A stretch of 64,000 nt of DNA. Origin: Blastomussa wellsi. Taxonomy: Eukaryota > Cnidaria > Anthozoa > Scleractinia > Plerogyridae. The first letter of the stretch is position 1, and every line of letters starts with the position of its first letter. The DNA is taken from positions 15,946,430 to 16,010,429 of the forward strand of contig OX393570.1 in NCBI GenBank assembly GCA_947652115.1, in the 5' to 3' direction. The position numbers were made by a program, and so were the translations under genes. This document shows positions 13,201-25,200 of the stretch, in pieces. Under the pieces are notes generated by a model. It was not told the origin of the DNA, ran no database searches, and worked only from the letters and a program-made list of their open reading frames with translations.

Positions 13201-16200
13201 TGGAGGCTACCGAAGCTGTCAAGGCAGTAAGGGATTTTATTATCACTCTGGACAATTCCGGCGAACGAGAAAGAGAATTCCTTTCCTCTCTTTCATCGAT
13301 GGAGGATGCCTTTTCAAGAATGCGAGTTAAAACAATGAGGCAAACCAAACTTGACGAGTATTTCAATTAAGGAACAAGTGGCTGTTTAAAAAGAAAAACA
13401 ATGAACACAGAAACAGCGATAAGTAAAGTCGATTTAAGTCGCAACCGCACAAGTTTTAGTTTTGTTTTGTTTCCCTCTTACGATTCATAACACAGACTCT
13501 GTTGTGTGACCTTGAAAACGTCTAATGCTTAGTACAGTTATTGTTTAAGGACATTGCTGCGTGCTTGAAACACTGCATTTGTAAATCATTTGATGCTCAT
13601 GATAAGTTTTATTAAATAATATGTAGTAAAAAAAAGTGCATTTAACTTTACCCCGATATAACGATATTTTCGGCTATTTTCTGGCTATATCGTTATATCG
13701 GGAGTCTCGATATAACGATACCTCGATATAACGATATAAATGCACTGCTCCCTTGGCATATCGTTATATCGGGGTTCCACTGTAGTCAACTCCAGCCATA
13801 CAGACACCTTATGACAGCCACCCTGTTGTTATTGATAGTTCAGTTAGAGTTCAAGTCCTAGCAAATTAGAATTACAGTAGAACCTGTTAATCCAGTCACC
13901 AAAACCTGGTTGAATTAACAGGGCCAAAAAAAGTGGCTATAATATTAACGTGGTCGTAATAATGATGGTGTGGCCATAAGGTGTGGCTCAACTTTAATGA
14001 AAATACCCCCCCCCCCCCCGTTTACAAACATTTAGTTACTCTAAGTGAAATGTGTTACCCTCTCCAAATAAAGTTTCTTATTTCTTCTTCTTATTTCTTC
14101 TTGTCATGCAATCTTTCCTCCCCAAAGGAAATATTGCATACCGAGCCATAAGAACATCTGCAGACATGTAGTAGTATTAGACTGTTATCATATGTGAAGG
14201 GACACTAAATTGATAAATATTTTAATTATGATACAAATGAATATAACTTCTGTTATGTTTGTGCTCATTTTTGTTAGGCGTGGCTTGATAATGGGCATAT
14301 GGAATTCTCATACATCTTTCGGAAATATTCTTGGTTCTGCCATAGCTGGTATATGGGCTAGCAACCAATGGTAAGGGATATGATTTAAAGGAGCAGTGCC
14401 AAGGCATTTGAAGTCATTTTCCTATTTACTTTCAAATTGAAGGAAATCTAAAAGTAAGACTTTTCTATTGCCGAAAAACGCCAACGGGATAATAAAATGC
14501 TGAAATTATACAAGGATTGTTTCGGATGACAACAATATAGACCAATTACAAACAACAAACTTGAAAAAACTTGCCAGTTTTTTCAAGATGAGTTTCCTTG
14601 ACGTAGCCCCTTTAAGGTATTTGCATTTGTATTTGCTAATTTTGGTCTTTTTGAAAAAAAAATATTGTCTTTTTGCTTTTCTTTTGGTGTAAACTGAGTG
14701 CAAATATACAAAGTTCAGTTACTGAGGCTTGCTGTGGTGGGGTTGAATTTGACGATTTTGACAGCTAAAGGTGTTAATTTAATTAAATACTAAAATGAAT
14801 ATTTTTCCAATTTTACTTGACTGGACAAAGAGTCCTAAAGAAATAATTGATGAAAATATATTTGGCGACCACACGTGAAAAGTTAGTCGCCAGCGGACCA
14901 AATCCAGTCGCATTGGCAACCCCACAGGTCGCAACGTCGAGCTCTGTGATGGGAAAAAAATTGGGAAAACGAAGATCCTAAATTTTGCCGGTGCAAATAC
15001 CTTAACATGGCTGAATGAAATTTAGGCTAAGTTACATGGCAGACAATGGCCAAGACCAGTTTTGAGATATTAAAATTCTAACATGGCACCAAGGCTTAAA
15101 GGAATATAACAAAAGAAATTATTAATCCATCCCTAAGCAGGGTGTCTACTCAGCCTCACAGGAGATGCTGAGGGTTTGTAGCTCCCCTGTTGAGGTCAGC
15201 TCATTTTGTTTGTGTGACGTTTTGTGTCTACACGTTTTCTATTTTGATGCTCCCCTGTGCAGCCCACCCAGTGGTAAGTATAAGATAAGTATGGTTAGAT
15301 TTCCACTGATTAGCCATGTGACAGTAGCCGTGTGACAGTAGGCCTGGTTGAATTCTGCTCGCAGGGTTGACATAGTTACTCGTTTCTGCATTCATTGGCA
15401 GTTTGTGGCTACACCAGTCTGTCAGGTACCTGCCCCACACTCATCTGTTGCCGATGAGTTAAATGATAACACCATAAACAGTTGTGACAATCTGGCATGA
15501 AAGTATAATGCAGATGTCAGGTATATTTTTTGGGTGACATCCATTCAGAGAACTACCGGTACTGGCTGCCAAAGGGAATGCAAAAGATTTTTCTGCCCAA
15601 TCAAGATGCATGCCCTGTAATAAGTTACACTATGTCCATACAAGTACAAGGACCCTCGTTAAATAAAGTCTTACCTTACCTTACCATTAATAATGTACAT
15701 CTTTGATTCACTACAGGGGGTATTCATTTATCGTACCAGGCTGTATCATTGGCGGAGTGGCTATCATTGTGTTCTTATTTCTTGTTGTAGGTAAGGGCTT
15801 CATGTATCAATTAGTTGGTCAGTCAGTAAGTCAACACTACATTTTATGCATACACTGATACATTGTAGTAATGACAAAAGAAAGATCAATTGTTTGTTGA
15901 ACTGGAAAACTGAGATCAAAATATTCAATTTAATCTCAATTGTTTGCTTGAGCAATTCAATACACTGAAGCCAAAATAGCATTACTAGGATTTTGGGTAT
16001 TGCCAAACTATAGACTTTTCAGTAATTCTAAAAATGTAAACAAATAATAATTCAATAGCCCATGAGGCCGAAGGCCGAACTAGAAAGTGTAGATTTATCT
16101 AATAATGAGCTCAAATACTCGTCCGAAACTTCAGCAAAACGCAATTCAGCCGCCATTGTTTTGGTTTTCAAAGCCGGCGCTTTTGCTACTAGTGGGCTAT

Positions 16201-19200
16201 AACATATAGCCTGGTAGTAGCTCAACCAATCAGAATGCAGCATTGATAATAGACCACTAGTTGGATTTTACTAAATTACAATAGTCCATCAACGAGAAGA
16301 ATCTATATGCCACATTTTGTCACAGTTTGAAATTATTGTGATAACTGGTTAATGTATATTTATTAATTAATTTTGAAATGTCTGCTTTTTCAGATCCTAG
16401 TCATGTAGGTTGTACACCTCCTCAACAACATACAGAAGTATGTTAATAGTTTGTAAACCATCACTGTAATGCTGTTGAATGCAATTTTAAAAAGTTGTGT
16501 TGTGGGGATGGCCAGTGATAGGAGTATTATCATATGTTATCCAGGGGCAAGCTTGTCAAATTGGTGAACCAAGGATTCCAACCCTGAATGTGATGATAAT
16601 TTATACATGGGTTTACATAGATATGAAATTTCTCTTCTCGTGTCCAACTCGATATCTCACTCGTCGATTGCACTCACTTGTGAGATATCGAGTTGGACAC
16701 GAGAAGAGGAATTTTATATCTCCAAGCAACCATGTTTTGTTTTGTTTATTTTATAAACATGTTTTGATGAAGTTTTTGACAATTTTCCAATGATTTCCAA
16801 ACATTCTAAATATGTTGTCCAAAGGTCACATGGACGTTTCCAAATATTTTCCAAAAATTTCCGAAGATGACTTGTGTTAGCGACCAGAATTACATAGCTA
16901 GTCGCCAACAGGCGACTAAGTTTTACGGGTGCCCAAGGAATTAAATCGAAACATTTCGCATTGATTTCAGCAAGAAACTTACCCCTTGTCTTGTCAAAGT
17001 TTTTAATCTCTATTGATTATATTAATTAAGATAAAGAGTAATGGTAGATTCCCGTTAGATGACCTTCACCATGCACTTCAATCGAAGCGGCCGCCATATA
17101 TTCAGCGGTTTCGTCTAACAGCCATATCGTGGGTGCAATTTTGTTCGGAAGTGGCCTGGAACGAGCAACATGGCCGCTTGTTCACGCGTGGCTTCTTGAA
17201 GTCTTTGTACTGCCTACTGGTCAGTCTTCAAACTAAGAGAGCAATCTATTCACTGATAACTCCTTCTCAACTGAAATGTAAGCTTCACGATATTTTACAT
17301 GTAATGCCTTCATACATGCGAGTCTTAAAGAAATGTTTTTCAGAACTCAGTGCTTTCAATCCACTTTTTACAACCCATGACTGAAAAAAAGGTTCAGTCA
17401 CCACTTGGCGCCTGCACAAAAAAGTTAATTTCAGACCCTGGATTACTGAAGGTTTCCAAAGATTTTTTAGGTTTGCCAAAGTCTTCCGAGGTAGAACTGA
17501 AGATGTGTCGATTGTTTACCAATAAATTGAAATACAGTTGGGTCAAACATGTTATCAAATTTGAAGTCATAGATATCAACACACTTAAAATTATCACAAT
17601 TTTACATGTGTTTTTAATTACCGTTTTTCTCAGAGGTGAAAATCTTTATAAAGAACTGCAGTTTGTACAATAAAATTATTTAATTTATGATCTCTGCTGC
17701 AAGCATTAGTTACCCTCAGCTGACAGTGCATTAGAGTTTATTTCATTTGATACTGACAGAAACATTTTGTTCTACTTTCTTTTTTCCAGCCTCTTACTGT
17801 CAATTCTTCATTTAGCACAGAAGTTGTTTTCAGTGAGGTGAGGTTATTCTTACAGTAAAATATTGACCTCTAGCAAGCTTTATTACAAAACTGAGTTATT
17901 CAGAGGGCAAAAATCACAAATCATCTACCGGTAATCAGATGTACTCCAATGTAAAGTATATGAAGTAATTCATATGTGAACTGCGGATGTAGGTGAAAAT
18001 GAGAGATGATCATCATGCAGTGAATTTCCAATTTAAGCAATTGGAATAAAAAAGCCTGAAACAATTCAGGGCTTCAACAGGAATCAAACCCGTAACCTCC
18101 ATGAATACCTTGTTTTCTTGGTCTGTGCTGTAAATTAGGGACCCTTGTTTTTCCCCTTAGATTTATGGCCCAAGTGCGAAGCATGTGGGCCATAAATCTA
18201 AGGGGAAAAATACGAGCCGTAATTAACAGTACAGCCCTTAAACTTGGTTAGTAAGAGGTAGGTATTGCACAGACATCTTGCTATTATACTTTAATATACC
18301 CTCAATTCCCATTGGAACATAGGTTGTCCACTGGAGATCTCCATCTTCTCCTTCATGTCCGTAACAACTCTTTCAAGTTATTGTTATTATGCTCACTATC
18401 CAATGCATGATGTCACTGTTGTAGGATGATGGAGAAGAAGATCTTTTAAAAGAATCATGTACATTTAGACCGGAATCATCTTATGTCAAAAGACAAGTAA
18501 GTTTCGATGAATGCAGTCCATGAGAGGTTTTAAGGGCCCATTAACCGATTCACGCACACGTTGCTAAGGAGGTGAAATTTCACTTCTGGTTACTTACGTC
18601 AACCTGTGCGCGGAAATAAAAACAACTCAATAACTTGCAAATTTGCTTACATTTTAGATGTTTTTCTTTGTGTTGCACAGGATGCAAAATAAAAAAGTAC
18701 AGGCAAAGACAAAACAAGGGAAAAACAGAAAAACGAGAGCAAAAGAAAGAAAAACTGACTTCGCATGGCTTTGTTTGATCTTACCATGTGCGCTGGTTGT
18801 TTCAGTTGCGCGCGCGCTGATTGGGTAATTTCCAATATATATCGGGCACACTTCCAGTTTCTTTAAATGCTAAAGGAAACGTGGTTTTTCATTAAATCAA
18901 GCCTTTTTCGACGATTTTCGATTAAAGACAATGTTGGAAACATAGCTATGCATTTCTTTTTCAAAATCATTCTTTTTTCAGAAAATAACAAATTTTTCAA
19001 TATTTTGAAATTCTCTCTAAATCTGATCTTTTAGAAATAAAACAAAGTCGATACATAGCATAATGAGGATTAAAATGAACATATTAAATCAATGAAAATA
19101 ATCTCGATAAAGTAACTTGCCTGGGAGCCTTTGTATTTTTTCGGTATTAGTCACATGGCCAAGGGCGTGGCCTGATGACGTCACCGCTGGTGTTACTGGT

Positions 19201-22200
19201 CACGAAAATGTTAAAAACACCTGAAATAACCCTGAACTGGCTAAAAATGATGAGGTTATATGAGAATAAATTTTCCTTAGCAACGGCTCGAAAAGATCAG
19301 TTGATGGGCCCTTAAATTGTTTTGAAGGTGTGTCAGTAACTGGGAGAGTAGGTGATTGTGGCATGTTATCGTCGCAAGCTGGTTGCTATTATCAGAATAA
19401 GTGCTAACACACAATCCAGTAACCATCACAATTATGATGGTCGCCAGCTTGTTTGAAACCCCTGAGTTATTATTCTTAGCCGAATATGAAATACTTCAAA
19501 TGTGAACTGCGGATGTATATGAAAGTGAGAAGTGATCACCATCACAGCACTTGAATTTCCAATTTTAGTAATTGAAATAAAGAAGCCTGAAAAATTCTTA
19601 TGCAAGATGTTATATTAATAATAATTATGTAACTGTAGTGAGTTTATTTTATTTTGGACCTTGAGGAAGGACAATTGATATTTAAAAGTAGTTTGACTTT
19701 TACATACTAAACTTAACATAATTTGCAAAGAAATAGTGCGCAGAAATTGACTGTGTGCATTGCATGTGCATTTCAGTTACCATATGAGTCATCTTCAGCG
19801 TCAACAGCATCATCGTCATCATCACATACGGAAGAAGCCCACGCTGTTGGTTTTTGGAGAGCAGTTCTTATACCCGTGAGTCAAATAATCAGTTGGTTCC
19901 TGCCTTTTTAAAGAGGGGGGTAGGAGGGATACCCATGTGATAATGAGAGGTTTTAAATATGAAGTGTCTATAACAAGGAGAAAATGACATTGAACAAATG
20001 TCATTTAGCATACTGAGGAGCCAATCAAAATTTCACTGATCACCCTGGGCTCGAGCCAATTCTGTCATCCCTTTATGTAAAATAATAAATTTTACTTATA
20101 CCCGATTCACACCAAAGCTTAAACACGTTTAAAAGCTGTTTAGTTAAACATGGTTTAAAATTGTTTTTTCATAAAAGTTACCAACTGATGATTGTTGACT
20201 TCAAATTTGGCACAGTGAAAGAACACATTAGGTTTCAAGTTCACTGCACAGACAAATGCAATCCATTAGGTTTATTTTGGTTTCTTTTGGCGTCCCACCA
20301 GCAACAGGCATGAACCACATACATGCAAAACTATAACAACTAATTATCTACAGGATAGCGATTCAGTCAGCCAAAAGAGGATTTCTTAGTCCGATCTCTC
20401 TTCTCGGTCGTTTTTTGAGTAGCCGTTTGATTTTCAGTTACCATGTTATCTTGTCGTTTCTCAACGCCATTTTGCGGGTCTGATGTATCTGCATTGACCA
20501 GTATCTCCATTTGTGTTTCATTTGATAAGCCTGTTGAGATGTCTTTAGAAACATCACTTGAGCCTTCCTTTGTAGTATGGTTATCTTCTTTGGGATCTCT
20601 CTGAGAGATGTAGAAAACAACTGACAATTAATTGTCAAAGATAATAATCTGTGTGATAAAAGTGCAAAAAAGACGTTTCTTGCAGACAATCGAGTTATTT
20701 CAACTTCATTACACAGACAAATGCAATCCGTTTTTGGTTTCTTTTGGCCTCGCACCAGCAGCAGGCATGAACCACATACATGCGAAACTATAACAACAAC
20801 TAATTATCCACAGGAAAGCGATTCCCTGTGACACCGCCGGATACGAAACCCAAAAAACCCCTGTGAGGGACAAAAACTGGAAACATATTCCCTGAACCAA
20901 TGCAGTGCCACGATCTCTCTGGGGCCTAAAGGGTCTCTCGTTACAAAACAATAATGATATATTAAAAGAAACAAAAGTTACACGGACTGATGCAGGTCTA
21001 GAATGTTTCACCACGTGACGAACTAACACTTTATAGACAACCAAATGCCCATCATGCCTTGCACCAATTGTATCCAGACCCTTCTGTTCTCGTGCCATAG
21101 AAATATCAATTTCTGTCTAATTCGCACGCTCAACCATCAGAAATTACATATCTTACTTGAATCCTATGTAAAATTCAGTCTTTCAGTCTTCTGTCGCTTA
21201 TTTTCATTTTGTCTAACCTGGTTTAACTAAACAAGCTTTGTTGGTGTGAATGGGGTATTAGTCTAATAATGTTATGTAACAAGCCCAATTATGTACGCAT
21301 TTTGATTGGTTCCTACCTATGATCTATAAAAGAACACAAACACTGATGACGTTTATATTTTGTTTCTTTATTGTATTAAAGAGATACATTCCATGTCACT
21401 GTGCATCTGTTCAGTAAGATCACTGATGATGTCAAACGTGGTAAGAACATCAGTGACACACTCAGCTATCACCTTGTGTGCCACTTTTTTTGTTCTTACC
21501 ACGTTTTAACTTCAGCAGTGACCTATTACTGAACACATGCATGGAAACATGGAATCTATTTGTTAAGTAGAGAAGTGGTTTCTGCATGTTGTTCATTGCT
21601 TTAATCATGGAAAAGGTGTGGTGAAGATTTATTGATATTCACTTGCTTTTGGTGATTTCTGCATTTTTTCTTACTTGGTTTTTGGTGTTTTCTGCATATT
21701 GGTGGTTTTCACTGTCACGCTATCAAAAACTAACTTCAAAACAATTCAACTACAGAAGCTTAGAATTTCAGTGAGTGTAGATGATAATTAAATAAAACAT
21801 TTCCCCAAGTCTCAGGCCTGTGCGGTGTCCTGTTCTCGAGTTATTTGCCGAAACGTTCCACGCAAATTTGCAAAGCTTAGTATGGAGACGCCATATTTGT
21901 GTCCTTCCGAGGGGCACAAATATGGCCGCCGTGATGCACGCGAAACCATCTGAATTCAACTGTGCTATAATAGCGACTACTTTTGGCTCATGAGCTATTA
22001 TACTTACACATAAACACAACTTATTATATCTGAAATTTTCAAACATCTGAAAATCGAAAGGATAGGCTTTTTCTAAACAAAACAGTTTTGTTACGGTTCT
22101 CAGCTTGATATCACATACGGCCGAGAACTCACATATTCAAGATGCTCTGTTTTCAAAACGAAGGGTACTATCGAGCTGAAAATTTGCAAAAAGATATATT

Positions 22201-25200
22201 TTTATTTAGCCTTACACCTAGTGGCAACGAAAATTTAGCAGGCCCAGCGAATAATGATTTCAGAATTTTATGACGTCACATGAAAACCAAGAATTGCTTT
22301 AGATTCTTTGATTACGTCAACACTGCACATGATCATTCATTCATAGGCCATGTGACATGCTAGTTATGCTCTTGCAGGCTTGATTCCATTAGTGGTTTCG
22401 TTGGGCATAACATGTACAAAGATGCCTGACATTTCATACAATACTTGTACTTCCTTATTTTTACCTTGTAGGGAGTGATTGAGTATTCGTTATGCTTGTT
22501 CTTTGCTAAACTGGTCAGCTACACATTCCTGTTCTGGCTTCCATTTTATATTGAAAACACAGGTAAGCCATTCAGGTCGGTCAAGTCAGTCAAGTCAGTC
22601 GGTCAAGTCAGTCGGTCAAGTCAGTCGGTCAAGTCAGTCAGTTAAGTCAGTCAAGTCAGTCGGTCAAGTCAGTCAAGTCAGTCGGTCAAGTCAGTCGGTC
22701 GAGTCAGTCGGTCAAGTCAGTCGGTCGAGTCAGTCAGTCGGTCAGGTCAGTCGGTCAAGTCAGTCGGTCAAGTCAGTTGGTCAAGTCAGTTGGTCAAGCC
22801 AGTCGGTCAAGTCAGTCGGTCAAGTCAGTCAGTCAAGCCAGTCAAGTTAGTCGGTGAAGTCAGTCAGTCAGTCAAGTCAGTTGGTCAAGTCAGTCAGTCA
22901 GTCCGTCAGTCAGTCCATCAGCCCGTCAGTCATTTACTAAGTTAGTGTGTCAATCAATCAATCAATCAATCAATCAGACTGTCAGTCAGTCAATCAGACA
23001 GGTAGTCATTCAGACTGGCTTTATTTTGCAGTCATAACTTTCCTGTAACAGCTAAATCTTTTATGACATGCTTTCCTTTCCCAGAAATTGGTGGTGAATT
23101 GTATAGTACACAGACGTCAGCAGATTTGTCTACTTTGTTTGATGCAGGTGGAATAATAGGTAAGAATACCTAGTCATTGTTGATAAATGGACTCAACAAT
23201 GCAAGCGTTGTAATTCTATTGAAGCCAGTGACATGTTTTCTGGCTGGTACAGTTCATGTAATGAAGATGTCTTCAATCAAAGGGCCATGTTAGTGAATAT
23301 GATACCTCATTGTTGATTGCTGTGCACACCTTTGAATGCCTGTCCTGAGAGTTTGGTGATACAGAATGCTAGGTACTAAGCTGAGGATTTTTGGCCAACG
23401 GCCACATTCTGAAATCCCATTCTGTATAATCCTTTGAAATTTTAACCCGTTAATACGGCCACTCGAACCAAATAGGCATTCGTGATTGTCCAAACAAAAC
23501 AAATTCAGTACTTGAGAAGCAATATTTAACGTGATGTTGAGACAGAGAGGTCGATGCCTTTGCTTTTGAGGAAAATATGTACAGCCAAGTCTGTTCTTGT
23601 TTCGATTTTATAATCTAGTTATCAGTTCATCAAAGTTCCCTTGGTTAATACTGTAGGTACGGTTTGAAGTTTCTGCATTTTGGATGTTTATTAAAGAATC
23701 TACAGTTGTTTTGAAGTACAAATGTTGCTGTGAAATTTGACCCTACCCCGTTAATACGTCAAATTTTAAGGCCCGTTGTGACCATATCAATGGGGTTACA
23801 CTGTAATTCCCGTTGCCTGATAATTTAGGAGAAATGATCTATGGCTTAACGTTGGCAGAGTGGCAGACTTTCAATAAATGATCAAAGCTGCTGCTGGTTA
23901 GGAGTTCCTTTCTACTCTTCCTAGTAGACCGCGGCACCCAAGAATTTTTGGAAGACCGGGGCCAGATTATACATTATGGTCATTCCACACTTGCTTGTAT
24001 AGATAAGATTCTGCACACGCTGTGATTGGTCAAAAACCCATGTTTTATCAGAGTATAAAACATAGATTGTTTATTGATTGTGTGTGTTTTGTTGTTTTTA
24101 CTTGCGGCGTATAAAATCTATATCATAAAGCAAGTAAAGAAGCCTAAGCCATATGTTATCCTGTCATAAAACACTCTGGACATTTGAGAACACTCGAGAA
24201 ATGTAGAAATCACTCGCCTGTGGCTCATCTTTTCTACACAACCCTCGTGTTCTCAAATGCCCGTCGTGTTTTATGACAATATAATTTGGTTTTATCAACT
24301 GGGTTGATGATGTGGTTTGGCCACCGTAAAGAGATTCAAGAGCTTGAATCAGTATAATGCATGGTTTAGGCTTCTTTATTTGTTGACACTTGGAATCGAA
24401 CCCGAGAAATTCGACTAAGTATACACTCACTTTCCACCACACCAACTGCACGCTAGCTGCCAAGTAACACCAATTTTTTTCAATATTTATACTGCAAGCA
24501 GAATTGTATATAGTACATTACTGCCCAAACCACAAAGTGAAAGCTAACCGCAAGCAACTGGGACTGGAACTAACCCCAGGCAAACTGTGGTGGAACCAAC
24601 TGGAACCAACCAACAACCATATGTTAATGATGTGCTGTTCTGACCATTGCTGCGCCATATAAAATATCATGAAGCACATGATGAATGTTCATTCTATTCT
24701 GCATAAAGAGAGTGGAAAAATCTTGGTTGTCACAGCCTACTAGGAAGAGATCTAAGAGTTTCTTTACCTCGCGCTTGACTGGTTTTCGTTGGGCTACAGC
24801 TTTTGGTTGTCGTAGTAGGAGTACTAAGAGTAGTACAATTGGAAGGTCTTAAGCTATCTTTTTCAAAAAGTGTTCAGTTGGTGATAGGCGGCTACAAACG
24901 TCCACAGAATAAGTTTGAAAGAACCCATTGTCAACATGCAAATTCTCCTTTGTGGTCTCCATTCATCTTTTATAGTGCTAGTTTGGAGAATTTGTTGGAA
25001 TATCTAGGACTAAAAGCTGTATGCTTTGTTTGATGTCTTTAGGAGGGATTCTTGCAGGATTCATTTCTGACAAAACGAATTGCAGTGGCATTACAGTTGT
25101 AACCATGTTGATTTTAGGCGGACCGATGGTAAGGCTTTATGTTTGTTTTTAAAATAGCATTGTTAGCCTGAGCACTGCTGGATATGTACTTCTCCCTGGG

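Larger units (their letters stand above)
10601..13782 (+). mobile_element. Complete pogo/Tigger-type DNA transposon carrying two genes
   Basis: The element starts CAGTGGAACCCCGATATAAC and ends with the inverse complement (...GGGGTTCCACTG). It is flanked on both sides by TA (10599-10600 and 13783-13784), the target duplication of the Tc1/mariner-pogo superfamily. Total length is 3182 bp. Both ends carry iterated CGATATAACGAT 12-mers: seven on the left (10612-10796) and five on the right (13654-13771). Contents in order are a minus-strand spliced HIRAN-like gene, a short shared spacer and the plus-strand transposase. It sits in intron 7 of the SLC37-type gene, in the same sense. The intact frame and near-perfect termini suggest recent activity. 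Confidence 0.92.

Noticed and set aside
17013..17384. 123-aa open frame in SLC37 intron 10
   Set aside because: No recognisable domain and no splice context; consistent with chance or decayed repeat.
20367..20755. Minus-strand frames inside the 20099-21257 element
   Set aside because: Low-complexity hydrophilic translation with no transposase motif; not supported as a gene.
22479..22850. 123-aa Ser/Gln/Val-rich open frame
   Set aside because: It is exon 14 reading on through its donor into the GTCAAGTCAGTC minisatellite; not a separate gene.
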